NCBI GenBank assembly: GCA_029245865.1
Contig: JAQWOM010000023.1
Span: 83,344 to 147,343, forward strand
Source of the DNA: Planctomycetota bacterium
GTDB taxonomy: Bacteria > Planctomycetota > B15-G4
Direction: 5' to 3'
DNA length: 64,000 nucleotides
The position numbers and the translations under genes are program-made. The stretch's first letter is position 1. Each line of letters starts with the position of its first letter. This document shows positions 1-8,334 of this stretch, piece after piece. The notes beneath the pieces were generated by a model. It did not search any database. It was not told the DNA's origin and was given only the letters and a program-made list of their open reading frames with translations.

Positions 1-426
1 CACGGTATGCCCCACCGTCACCTGCGGACGAGTCCGCGGAGCGAGGCCATCGTCCAGATCGCTGGCACTCGAAGACTCAGGGCTGGCCCCAGGGGCCGAC
101 ATTTGAGAAAGCTGCAACACCACCTGCTGGTCGCCCATCTTCGGGCCAACCGACTCGGCATAAAAACGGTCCAGCCCACTGTCCAGCTTGGAACCAAGCT
201 CACCACAATCCTCTTCCTGAAGGAAACGCCGCGCAGCATCGTGAAGTTCGCACGCACTCACCAGGGACCGCATGGCCTGCTCGTCACCCGACTTCACGGC
301 ATCCCAGTCAATGGCTCGATAAGCGAGCACAACCGATGTCGCTCGCTCCCGGGCTTCGGCCTCAAATGAGTTGCCCGCGGACAAGGGGCCTGCGGCCGCG
401 TTTGTGCTGCTGTTCTGAGTCACCAT
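1..426 (-). CDS. hypothetical protein, 3' end cut by window edge
   Basis: An uninterrupted reading frame of 142 codons runs from an ATG at 426 off the left edge of the window. The predicted protein begins MVTQNSSTNAAAG, is hydrophilic, and has an Ala/Ser-rich start, a probable helical middle (about residues 20-110, Glu/Arg/Leu rich) and a Ser/Pro/Asp-rich stretch after it. No membrane segment or known motif is visible. A modest GGA lies about 10 bases before the ATG. It lies 89 bases downstream of nrdJ on the same strand and may be cotranscribed with it. I do not recognise the family, and only the N-terminal part is seen. Confidence 0.55.
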   Translation of the reverse strand, partial: MVTQNSSTNAAAGPLSAGNSFEAEARERATSVVLAYRAIDWDAVKSGDEQAMRSLVSACELHDAARRFLQEEDCGELGSKLDSGLDRFYAESVGPKMGDQQVVLQLSQMSAPGASPESSSASDLDDGLAPRTRPQVTVGHTV

Positions 427-515
427 GAAGTCATTCCGGAAGATATTGCTGTCATCTCAAGCCGCCAATTCAGCGGGGCTCAACGAGACGCCCCGCTCGC
501 GTGCACAGGCCTCGC

Positions 516-2540
516 TTAAGGACCGTCCATGAGCATATCGAGAATCTCTTCGCTCTCTTGCGCTTGCGCGGCGACGAGATCTCCCGAATTGGACGCCGCA
601 GAATCCCCCCCCGCGACCTCCGCATCCTCCGACTTGGACGCCTTGGTGTCCAGAGCCATTGGCTGATGCTGACGACTGCCATCGCGATACACGGTGATCC
701 CCTTGCAGCCCGTGGCGTAAGCCAGCAGGTAGGCCGTCTCGACCTCTTCTGTCGTGGCCTCTGGCGGGAAGTTGATCGTCTTGCTCACAGCAGCGTCCGT
801 AAACTCCTGCCAAGCAGCCTGCATCTTCACATGCCACTCGGGGCCCACGTCCCGAGCAGAGCGGAAGACTCGCCGTATCTCCGACGAGAGCTCCACGGGG
901 CATCCTTCGATCGTGCCCTTCTGGCAGGCGTACTCAGAAACCGTCTCGATGTCCTTCTCTGACATGTTCTCGGCCTTGAGAGCCGCGAGGAAGACGGGGT
1001 TCGACTCGTACATGATCTGAGCCTCACCCGCCGAATCACGCATCACCTGACGCTTGAAGACCAAGCTAAAGATGGGCTCGATGCCACCAGAGCACCCGGC
1101 GATGATGGAGATCGTCCCGGTCGGAGCGATGGTCACGCAGTGCGCATTGCGCATCTTTCGACCCAGCACCTTGTCCCAGCGCGATCCTTCCCAGTAGCTG
1201 AAAACGCCCTTCTCGTCGGCCAAACGGGTGTCTTCATCCCAGGCCTGCTCGCGAATGAAGGCGCCCATACGTCGGGCCAGAGCCAGAGCGTCATCGGCGT
1301 CATACCGAACCCCCAGCTTGAACAAGAGGTCGGCCCACCCCATGACACCCAGGCCAATCTTGCGGTTTGCCCGACACATCTTGTCGATCTCAGGCGTGGG
1401 ATAGTTGTTCGCTTCCACCACGTCATCGAGGAAACGGATCGCCGTGCACACCGTCTTCCCCATGCCATCCCAGTCGATGCGGTCTTCCAGGGGAGCATCA
1501 ACAGGCACGTCGGCCTTGTAGAAGGCGGCCAGATTGAGGCTCCCGAGATTGCAAGCCTCATAGGGCAGCAACGGCTGCTCGCCGCATGGGTTGGTCGACG
1601 TCATGGGCCCGACATTTGGCGTCGGGTTCACTTCGTTGATCCGGTCCAAGAAGATCAGACCCGGCTCACCACTCTCCCAGGCCTTACGCACAATGAGTGC
1701 GAACAGGTCACCGACCGTCCAGTACTTGCTGGCATCTTCGGGCGTGGACGCCTGGTCACCCTCGAAGTATTCCACGTCATCGGTCTCACGACGCAGGTAA
1801 CCGCGCTTGCTGTCATGAGGGTTGACCACGATATGCAGGGCCGTGCGATCAGCCTTGACCGCATCCATGAAGCTGTCAGGCACCGTGCACGACAGGTTGT
1901 AGTTCGTCACCCGCGTGAGATCTTCCTTGAGGCGGATGAAGGAAAGAACATCCGGATGATCGATGCGCATGGTTCCCATGTTGGCGCCTCGCCGGAACGC
2001 ACCCTGCTGAATGGCGTCCGTGACGGAGGACAGCATGCGCAGGAACGACAGCGGACCATCGGTCGTGCCACCCGAACTCTGAACGATTGAGCCGCGTGGC
2101 CGCAGCTTGCTCAGATCGATCCCTGTTCCTCCACCCGCTCGCTGAACCAACGCGATCTGGCGGGCCGTCTCCATGATGTCTGCGATGGAGTCTTCGAGCG
2201 GCAAAACGAAGCAAGCGCTCAACATGCCGAGCGGACGGCCGGCATTCATCAGAGTTGGCGAGTTGGGCATGAACTTCCGTGCCCACATCATGTCGAAGAA
2301 AGCGCCCTTCCAGTTGTCGGGGTCCTTCTCCGCCTTTGCGACATGTCCCGCAACCCGTTCGAAGAGTTGCACGGGAGTCTCGTCGATCACACCTATGGAA
2401 TCCTTCTTTAGGTAGCGATTCTCGAGTACGCGCAGTGCGTTTTCAGTGAAGAGGCCGGAGTCACTGGGCTGTCCACCCGCATCATCCCCCGCCGCCTGCT
2501 GATTCCCATCCAGACCTTGACCACTCGTGCCCTTGCTCAC
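516..2540 (-). CDS. nrdJ: adenosylcobalamin-dependent (class II) ribonucleotide reductase
   Basis: Reduces ribonucleotides to deoxyribonucleotides using a B12-generated thiyl radical, an oxygen-independent route to DNA precursors. Visible family motifs, numbered from the GTG start, are SACF (Cys 110), a GGGTGIDLSKLRPRG loop (about 136-150), NPCGE with the presumed thiyl Cys 319 and Glu 321, ACNLGS (Cys 330) and APTGTISIIAG (about 472-482). I place the start at the GTG at 2540, nine bases after a GGAGGG. An ATG at 2603 would add 21 residues but has no good ribosome site. The tail after YRDGSRQ is an acidic Ala/Ser/Glu stretch with no cysteine in the last 60 residues, unlike long NrdJ proteins that end in a Cys-rich redox tail. 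Product is 674 residues. Confidence 0.95.
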   Translation of the reverse strand: MSKGTSGQGLDGNQQAAGDDAGGQPSDSGLFTENALRVLENRYLKKDSIGVIDETPVQLFERVAGHVAKAEKDPDNWKGAFFDMMWARKFMPNSPTLMNAGRPLGMLSACFVLPLEDSIADIMETARQIALVQRAGGGTGIDLSKLRPRGSIVQSSGGTTDGPLSFLRMLSSVTDAIQQGAFRRGANMGTMRIDHPDVLSFIRLKEDLTRVTNYNLSCTVPDSFMDAVKADRTALHIVVNPHDSKRGYLRRETDDVEYFEGDQASTPEDASKYWTVGDLFALIVRKAWESGEPGLIFLDRINEVNPTPNVGPMTSTNPCGEQPLLPYEACNLGSLNLAAFYKADVPVDAPLEDRIDWDGMGKTVCTAIRFLDDVVEANNYPTPEIDKMCRANRKIGLGVMGWADLLFKLGVRYDADDALALARRMGAFIREQAWDEDTRLADEKGVFSYWEGSRWDKVLGRKMRNAHCVTIAPTGTISIIAGCSGGIEPIFSLVFKRQVMRDSAGEAQIMYESNPVFLAALKAENMSEKDIETVSEYACQKGTIEGCPVELSSEIRRVFRSARDVGPEWHVKMQAAWQEFTDAAVSKTINFPPEATTEEVETAYLLAYATGCKGITVYRDGSRQHQPMALDTKASKSEDAEVAGGDSAASNSGDLVAAQAQESEEILDMLMDGP

Positions 2541-2669
2541 CAATACACACCCTCCCCTTCGAGAGACCGAAACCTGACAAGAAGACCAACCGCCGTTGGC
2601 CACCCCTGATGAACCTCGACCGAGCCCACCGGCCTCTGAACATCAAAAGTTACAGTAAAACCGCCATTA

Positions 2670-2716
2670 GCCCCGTCTATAGGGCCACCTTATGAAGAAG
2701 GCCCAACATATAGTGG
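2670..2716 (-). promoter_or_regulatory. tandem NrdR boxes upstream of nrdJ
   Basis: Two NrdR-like palindromes lie 31 bp apart. The cores are at 2704-2713 (CAACATATAG on the plus strand, 9 of 10 matches to the published CwAtATaTwG core) and at 2673-2682 (CCGTCTATAG, 7 of 10). Paired NrdR boxes about three helical turns apart in front of ribonucleotide reductase genes are the known arrangement for this repressor. They lie 130-175 bases before the nrdJ start. The nrdR gene is not in the window. The assignment rests on motif and spacing only. Confidence 0.6.
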
Positions 2717-2806
2717 GTCCTTCCAGACTCCAAGACCCTTCCTCAGAAAGTTCCTGGGAGCGCCTGGATCGTTCAGCGAACACGCAATGACATACGGAAA
2801 TCCGCG

Positions 2807-2820
2807 TTAGATCGATCTAA
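2807..2820. repeat. 14-bp perfect palindrome after murB
   Basis: TTAGATCGATCTAA is a perfect palindrome ten bases beyond the murB stop codon and ahead of the NrdR boxes. It is AT-rich in a GC-rich region. It could be an operator or a short stem. There is no T-run, so a classical terminator is unlikely. A related palindrome with the same TTAGAT/ATCTAA arms occurs at 63080-63093. Confidence 0.4.
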
Positions 2821-2830
2821 GTCTACATAT

Positions 2831-3778
2831 TTACTCGGCGTCAGAGCCAGCCCCCAAAACCGGCGTCCTCTCCTCGAATGCTCCCCACCACTCCACTTCC
2901 AGCGGCAGATCGACACCCGAATGCTCCCTCACTGCCTGCTGGACGCGCACCACCAGCCGTCGAACATCTTCGGCCATCGCTTCACCCGTGTTCACGATGA
3001 AGTTCGCGTGTTCAGGTGACACCTGAGCTCCGCCGACGGAAAGCCCTTTGCACCCCGCCCGATCGATGAGAGCCCCACTCGAAGCACCTGCCGGATTACG
3101 AAACATGCAGCCGGCACTCGAGGCGCTCAAGGGCTGAGACTCTGCCTTGGCGCGCAGTGTTCTTCGCATTCGGTCGAAAATCTGTTCTTTCCCATCCGGG
3201 CAGAGTTGCACCACCGCGTCCAGAATCACGTGGCCTGCGAACGGCGAAGTTCGATAACCGAAGTCCTTCGGTGAGCAAGGCACAGCACGCGTGGTTCCAT
3301 CCGGGTCAACCAGGGTCACTTCTGTCAGCAAATCACCGAGCGCAATCTCTCGCCCACCGGCATTGCCAGCAACAGCCCCTCCCACAGTCCCAGGGATTCC
3401 GATGAGACCTTCGGCCCCCGCCAAGCCCATGTCGTGGGCGACACTCACGAGCCGCGCGAGTGTTGCGCCCGCTTCGCATCGCAGCGCGGCGTCTTGCTCC
3501 CCGTGGTGATAAATGTTCTTCATGCCCCGGGTGTGAAGGACCACTTCGTCCAGCCCGGCGTCACTGACGACGAGATTACTCCCATGACCCAACATGCGGA
3601 ATGGAAGCCCGGCAGCGGTCAACTCACGAACGGCCAGGATCAATTCCTCACGCCGGCGCGGCTCGATCACGCAGAGAGCCGGCCCACCGACACCCAGCGT
3701 CGTCCGGGGTCCGAGATCCGCTCCCTCATGAACGAGCAGCTCGTCCCGCAAGGCGTCGGGCAAGTCCATCGACATCAC
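2831..3778 (-). CDS. murB: UDP-N-acetylenolpyruvoylglucosamine reductase MurB
   Basis: FAD enzyme that reduces UDP-GlcNAc-enolpyruvate to UDP-MurNAc in the cytoplasm, the committed step before stem-peptide addition. The 315 residues show the FAD-binding stretch GHGSNLVVSDAG, the GLIGIPGTVGGAVAGNAGG loop, FGYRTS, and a C-terminal LEVEWWG carrying the expected acidic residue. The motif SAGCMFRNP has Cys where E. coli has the proton-donating Ser 229. The compact form without the long insertion indicates a type II MurB. The start overlaps the end of murC by 53 bases (44 if the ATG at 3769 is used), and the TTLGVGG motif needed by the fold leaves no later start. It is the last gene of the dcw operon here. 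Confidence 0.95.
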   Translation of the reverse strand: MMSMDLPDALRDELLVHEGADLGPRTTLGVGGPALCVIEPRRREELILAVRELTAAGLPFRMLGHGSNLVVSDAGLDEVVLHTRGMKNIYHHGEQDAALRCEAGATLARLVSVAHDMGLAGAEGLIGIPGTVGGAVAGNAGGREIALGDLLTEVTLVDPDGTTRAVPCSPKDFGYRTSPFAGHVILDAVVQLCPDGKEQIFDRMRRTLRAKAESQPLSASSAGCMFRNPAGASSGALIDRAGCKGLSVGGAQVSPEHANFIVNTGEAMAEDVRRLVVRVQQAVREHSGVDLPLEVEWWGAFEERTPVLGAGSDAE

Positions 3779-5111
3779 CAGCTCCCATAATCACACAGAC
3801 ATCACCGGGGCGTAACAGGCCTGCAACCACCTCATCTGCTACAGCAGCAGGGCCAATCGACTTCACGCGGCCCTCTGACAAGAAAACGAGCTCTCGGCAC
3901 AGTCCCTCTGCATTTTCGGGATGGGTATCCCGGGCCACAAAGATATCGCACAAAGCCACTTCATCGAAGCCCCGCAGTGCCGCCACGAAATCCGGCAAGA
4001 AGTCCGAGGTGCGGCTGACCTGGTGCGGCTGAAAAACGGCCACGAGCCTTCGACCACCAAAGCGGGCGCGCAGTGCGCGAGCAGCTGCCTCAAGGGCCTC
4101 CGGGTGATGCGCAAAATCATCGATGATGCGCACACCCTGCTTTTTCGCGTCGACACCAAACGCCTGGCTTTCGCCGAGATCCTCAAGCCGCCGCTCAACT
4201 CCCTGAAACGTTGCCAGGGCAGGCAACATCTCGCTCAGTGGCACCCCGACAGCACCGGCAGCCACCAGAGCCGTCCGCATGTGATCGACGTTATGACGCC
4301 CGAGAAGCCCCAGTCGAAACGGATGGTCCCCTTCTTCGCTTCCCAGGACCCCCGAATAGCCCTGCTCATCCTCTTCAAGGGAAAGAACTGGCAACACGTC
4401 GTCGACACGCTTCACGGACACGCCGGGCACACTCCAGGCCTCCGGGACATCCGGACCCAGCACGAGACATCCCTCGGCATGCACGGCAGAGGCAAAGCGA
4501 TGGAAGGCGCGCTCAACGCCCGCGCGATCCCCGAAGCAATCGAGATGGTCGGGTGAGATCCCGGTGATGAGAGCGATTTCATAGGTGAGATTGAGGAAGG
4601 AGTGATCGTACTCACACGCCTCCACACACAGCAGGTCCGAGGAGCCTGCTCCCCAGGCCCCCATACCCACAGGGCGCCCGCCTACGATCCAGGACGGGTC
4701 CCGACCGGCTGCAGACAGCACGCAGGCAAGCAGCGCCGTCACGCTCGTCTTTCCGTGAGTTCCCGCCACGGCGAGGCCCCGTTTCTGCTGCATCAGTTGC
4801 CCAAGAGCCTCGCTGTACTTGAGAACCGGGATCCCCCGTCTCTGAGCATCGAGAACCTCTGGATCGTCCGTCGGCACGGCTGCTGAGCGGATCAGCAGGC
4901 TCGCATCACGCATACGCTCCAGGGCGCTGCCGCGTCCCACAACCACCCCTGCAGCCGTCAACTCTGCCCGAGGCTCCGTACGGTCCGAGCCTGTCATGCG
5001 GTGGCCTCGAGCAGCCAGCAAACATGCCAGCGGCAGCAGTCCTCCTCCGTTGACGCCCACGCAATGAATTCGCTCCGGGAGTGCGCCCTCGAGATCCATG
5101 GTAGATGTCAC
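3726..5111 (-). CDS. murC: UDP-N-acetylmuramate--L-alanine ligase MurC
   Basis: ATP-dependent ligase that adds L-Ala to UDP-MurNAc. The 461 residues show the N-terminal Rossmann start (IHCVGVNGGGLLPLACLL, about 15-32), the ATP P-loop GTHGKTS at 117-123, the EACEYDHSF segment and the DDFAHHPEAL motif of the C-terminal domain. The N-terminal glycine motif reads GVNGGG rather than the common GIGGxGM, and EACEYD replaces the usual EADESD. Both look like lineage variation in an otherwise complete enzyme; an Mpl-type ligase is the less likely alternative. It starts inside the murG stop (ATGA, 4-base overlap), so translation is probably coupled. Confidence 0.9.
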   Translation of the reverse strand: MTSTMDLEGALPERIHCVGVNGGGLLPLACLLAARGHRMTGSDRTEPRAELTAAGVVVGRGSALERMRDASLLIRSAAVPTDDPEVLDAQRRGIPVLKYSEALGQLMQQKRGLAVAGTHGKTSVTALLACVLSAAGRDPSWIVGGRPVGMGAWGAGSSDLLCVEACEYDHSFLNLTYEIALITGISPDHLDCFGDRAGVERAFHRFASAVHAEGCLVLGPDVPEAWSVPGVSVKRVDDVLPVLSLEEDEQGYSGVLGSEEGDHPFRLGLLGRHNVDHMRTALVAAGAVGVPLSEMLPALATFQGVERRLEDLGESQAFGVDAKKQGVRIIDDFAHHPEALEAAARALRARFGGRRLVAVFQPHQVSRTSDFLPDFVAALRGFDEVALCDIFVARDTHPENAEGLCRELVFLSEGRVKSIGPAAVADEVVAGLLRPGDVCVIMGAGDVDGLARRLAGRAARS

Positions 5112-6205
5112 GCGTTGAGGTGGGCTGCAAGCCCCACCACTTCGGCAACGATTCGGGCGGCCTCGGGTCGCGCCGACTCTCGGGCGCGCTCTGCCATCTC
5201 TGGGAGGTGATCCAACATGCCCGACAAAAGAGGCGCGGCAGTCCGCACGCCTGCGGGATCTCCTTGCCCGATCATCACCGCGGCACCGGCATCCACCAAC
5301 GGCTGTGCGTTCCAGGCTTGGTGCTGATCAGCATGGTGTGGATAGGGAATCAACAGAGCAGGCGTCGCCGTGCTCGCCAGTTCAGCAACGGTCCCCGCCC
5401 CAGACCGGCACACCGCCACATCGGCCAAGCTCCAGGCAGCTGCCATGTCAGAAACGAAGGGTTGCGTCACCACGGGAACCTTCGCGGATACGGATTCGGC
5501 GGAAAAGGCCACGGGGCCAGAAGAGCATGTTCCGACACCTTCGTGCCCGGTGACATGAAGAATCTGCCATGGTTCGTCCCTCTCCGCGAGAACAGCTCGC
5601 AGTGCAGGCACAAGCAGATTCAGATCTCGAGCACCTTGACTTCCCCCGGTCACCAGCAAGGTGCGACACGAGGCAGCGAGCCCAAAAGACTCGGCAGCCT
5701 CTTCACGCGTCGTTGTTCGTAATCCCGGAGTCGGGATGCCTGTCACGCGAGTCGTCCGTCGGCCCTGAGGCATGCCTGGTCCATCCGTTGCCAGACAAGC
5801 GTGGTCGACCCGTCGCCCCAAAAGACGCTGCACCTTGCCCGGGCGCGCGTTCGACTCGATCAACACGGTGGGACGCTGCCCGAGCCCAGACCAGACCGTC
5901 GGCAGCGCAACCCAGCCACCAAGCACAACGACCACATCCGGATCGAAAGCACCCAGTTCGCGCCGCAAGGCTCTGGTTGCCCTCCACCAGACCCCCATGC
6001 GGTGAATCCGGGGGCGTCCTCCATCCCCGTTCCCTCCGAAGAGCGAACGAGACGCGAAACCGCGGGGTTCGAGCATGGCGTGCTCGACCGTCCGCCCGGC
6101 CACAAGAAAAAGCGATTCATGCCCTTCTTGCCGAAGCACTTCTGCAACGCCGATTCCGGGAGCGAGGTGCCCGCCGGAGCCGCCGCCGACAAACGCAACC
6201 TTCAC
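5108..6205 (-). CDS. murG: lipid II synthase MurG (UDP-GlcNAc transferase)
   Basis: Glycosyltransferase at the inner face of the membrane that adds GlcNAc to lipid I to make lipid II. The N-terminus VKVAFVGGGSGGHLAPG is the nucleotide-sugar GT-B signature, and the second domain carries VTGGSQGARDLN and the sugar-recognition stretch CRSGAGTVAELA. I choose the GTG at 6205 because it puts the Rossmann strand directly at the N-terminus as in other MurG proteins. The longer frame to 6283 would add 26 Trp/Arg-rich residues without family support. Product is 365 residues. It is followed by murC with a 4-base overlap. Confidence 0.93.
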   Translation of the reverse strand: MKVAFVGGGSGGHLAPGIGVAEVLRQEGHESLFLVAGRTVEHAMLEPRGFASRSLFGGNGDGGRPRIHRMGVWWRATRALRRELGAFDPDVVVVLGGWVALPTVWSGLGQRPTVLIESNARPGKVQRLLGRRVDHACLATDGPGMPQGRRTTRVTGIPTPGLRTTTREEAAESFGLAASCRTLLVTGGSQGARDLNLLVPALRAVLAERDEPWQILHVTGHEGVGTCSSGPVAFSAESVSAKVPVVTQPFVSDMAAAWSLADVAVCRSGAGTVAELASTATPALLIPYPHHADQHQAWNAQPLVDAGAAVMIGQGDPAGVRTAAPLLSGMLDHLPEMAERARESARPEAARIVAEVVGLAAHLNA

Positions 6206-6328
6206 GAATGGAATCTCGACAAGGCGCCGAGCCCACGCAACGCTTCTGGCAGCCCAGGAGCCATCACAACCACATGAAGCCACTCGCTCATGCTCATGGG
6301 ATGCATGGCATTCGCCAAGCCAGAGGTA

Positions 6329-7147
6329 TCACGGGATCGTGAGTTCCATACCAATCTTCAAGTCGTGAGGGCTCTTGAGGATGTTCTTGTTGGCTGCGTA
6401 GAGATCATCGACACGCTTGGCGCTGCCCAGCATCTGCTGGGCAATCTGCCCCAGCGTGTCACCTTTCTTGACGACGTAAACGCGAGGACCCCGCGCGACT
6501 CCGTTGCCCTGAGTCTGAACTCTTTTGCTGGCGGAAGACGCCGTCTTAGTGGTGACAGCGTTTGTATGGTTCTCGACCGTCTTGGGTGCCGTGTATTTCT
6601 TGGACGGCACAGCGCTTGCCACGAGCACCTCATCGCCCGGGCGCATCTTCTCCGGCACGAGAGTTGGATTCAGGCGCAAGATCTCCGTCCAGCGAGAGGT
6701 CGTCCCGTAATAAACCTTGGAGACATCCATCAGCGTCTCCCCCTTGCGCACGACGTGAACGATCTGACCGCCTTCACCGCCTCCACCGAGTGAGGAACGC
6801 TCTCCCGGATAGCGCAGCGGTGGCTCTGCAAACTCAAAGGCACCTGCACCATCCGCGGGTGAGCGAACGCGATACCGAGCCGCCTTCTCGCCCTTGGCAG
6901 CCGCGGGGCGAGTTTTCGCGAGAGCAGAACCGGCGGTCGTCATCGACAACGACTGGACCTGATTCAAAAGGCTTTGCCGCGCACCTGTCCCCTCGGAGGC
7001 CACGTCGGCTGCGGAGCGGATAATCACTGACTTCCCCCCGCTGGGAACGGCCTCCGGCTCGGAATCCGGCCCGCTGAAGACGATGAGCGCCAAGACGCCC
7101 ATGACAAAGACAAGCGCAAACGCGCCGTATTTTTCTACGTCTGTCAT
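6329..7147 (-). CDS. membrane-anchored protein with two LysM domains
   Basis: A 272-residue protein with one N-terminal membrane segment (about residues 9-25, YGAFALVFVMGVLALIVF) and a long low-complexity linker. It has two LysM repeats: HVVRKGETLMDVSKVYYG at about 130-148, and YVVKKGDTLGQIAQQMLG at about 223-242, near the C-terminus. LysM binds GlcNAc-containing glycans, so the periplasmic part probably holds peptidoglycan while the N-terminus sits in the inner membrane. The gene overlaps ftsW by 4 bases (ATGA) and precedes murG, so it is made together with the septal glycosyltransferase. LysM proteins are common, but one wired into the middle of a dcw operon is unusual. Catalytic activity is not evident. 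Confidence 0.88.
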   Translation of the reverse strand: MTDVEKYGAFALVFVMGVLALIVFSGPDSEPEAVPSGGKSVIIRSAADVASEGTGARQSLLNQVQSLSMTTAGSALAKTRPAAAKGEKAARYRVRSPADGAGAFEFAEPPLRYPGERSSLGGGGEGGQIVHVVRKGETLMDVSKVYYGTTSRWTEILRLNPTLVPEKMRPGDEVLVASAVPSKKYTAPKTVENHTNAVTTKTASSASKRVQTQGNGVARGPRVYVVKKGDTLGQIAQQMLGSAKRVDDLYAANKNILKSPHDLKIGMELTIP

Positions 7148-8331
7148 TTGATGACTCCCTGCGAATCGCGCCGGGCTCTCCCGGGGACTGATTGAGATGA
7201 ACCGGACGAAGTGTGCGCTCCAGGGACTGGATCTTCCTCCGGCCAGCGAGCCAAACCAAGAAACAATCCGAGAGAGATTGAGAGCATGAGCAGCGATGTA
7301 CCTCCAGCGCTCACAAAGGGCAGGGGCAATCCCTTGGGAGGGGCCACTGCCGTCACAACAGCCATGTTCAACAAGGCCTGGACGGCCACCTGGAAGAGCA
7401 GCCCTGCCCCGACCACGACCGCAAAGCGCGTCCGCATCCCGAGTAGAAGACGTACGCCATGCCAGAGCAACAAGCCGTAGAGCGCCACGAGGCCGAGGAC
7501 TCCCAGCAACCCCAGTTCCTCGCCGACAACTGACAAGATGAAGTCATTTTCAGCTTCCGGGACATAGCCCCACTTGCCCAGGCCCGCGCCGAGACCGACG
7601 CCCGTCCAGCCCCCCCGGCCGAGAGCAGTCAAGCTCTGCCAGACCTGGCTCCCCACCTCGGGTTCGCTGAAACTTGAGAAGCGGCGGCTCACATGAGCGA
7701 ACTGCTCCCAGCCATAGAGCAGTGAAGTTCCGACCGCCGCCAGAAAGCTGATCACGAGATGCTTCGGCCGAGCTCCTCCAACCCACATCACCAGGACCCC
7801 CATGAACAACAGGTAGACCGTCGAACCAAAATCGGGCTCGAGCAAGACCAGCACTGCGGGAATGCCCGCCAGAGCAAAAGGGATCACGACTCCAGTCCGA
7901 ATCGTCTCCATGGAGTTCTTTTTCAATGCAGCCCATGCACCGATCACAAGCACAACAGCCACTCGGGCGAATTCCGAGGGCTGGAAGTTTGTCACGCCCA
8001 GGTCCAGCCAACGCTGAGCTCCCTTGACCGTCACTCCCGTGATCAGCACGAGCACCAACAAGGCGATGGCAAGCAGCCAAGCTGGCACGGCACTCAAGTA
8101 CAGTCGGCGAGGTCTGATGCGGCTGGCCAGAACAAGAGCCGCCAGCGCCACGCCAACCTTCAACAGGTGTGAGCGAAGCATGACAAGATGTGCCCCGCGC
8201 TCGAATTCCTGAACCGTAGACGCCGAGGCCACCATCGCGATGCCAACACCCATGAGTCCTAATATGGCAACGACCAACCAACGGCTGCTCGACGCCATCG
8301 ACTCCTGGGACGTGTAGCTCAGAGTCTCCAT
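7144..8331 (-). CDS. ftsW: SEDS peptidoglycan glycosyltransferase FtsW
   Basis: Multi-spanning membrane protein of the SEDS family, 395 residues, about ten membrane segments. Family marks are KGAQRWLDLG, NFQPSEFARVAVVL, LEPDFGSTVYLL, and the C-terminal GLPLPFVSAGGTSLL. It polymerises lipid II glycan strands together with a class B PBP, here probably the FtsI encoded upstream. The C-terminal tail is Ser/Gly/Arg rich. It begins three bases after the mraY stop. RodA is the paralog it could be confused with, but position between mraY and murG argues for FtsW. Confidence 0.95.
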   Translation of the reverse strand: METLSYTSQESMASSSRWLVVAILGLMGVGIAMVASASTVQEFERGAHLVMLRSHLLKVGVALAALVLASRIRPRRLYLSAVPAWLLAIALLVLVLITGVTVKGAQRWLDLGVTNFQPSEFARVAVVLVIGAWAALKKNSMETIRTGVVIPFALAGIPAVLVLLEPDFGSTVYLLFMGVLVMWVGGARPKHLVISFLAAVGTSLLYGWEQFAHVSRRFSSFSEPEVGSQVWQSLTALGRGGWTGVGLGAGLGKWGYVPEAENDFILSVVGEELGLLGVLGLVALYGLLLWHGVRLLLGMRTRFAVVVGAGLLFQVAVQALLNMAVVTAVAPPKGLPLPFVSAGGTSLLMLSISLGLFLGLARWPEEDPVPGAHTSSGSSQSVPGRARRDSQGVIK

Positions 8332-8334
8332 GGA

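Noticed and set aside
7..369. A 120-codon plus-strand frame at the left edge
   Set aside because: It lies antisense to the open minus-strand frame 1-426, and its His/Arg/Leu-rich composition is typical of a shadow frame in GC-rich DNA.
1140..2090. A long open frame of 316 codons antisense to nrdJ
   Set aside because: The nrdJ reading is certain, and the antisense frame has no recognisable motif; long antisense frames are common in GC-rich genes.
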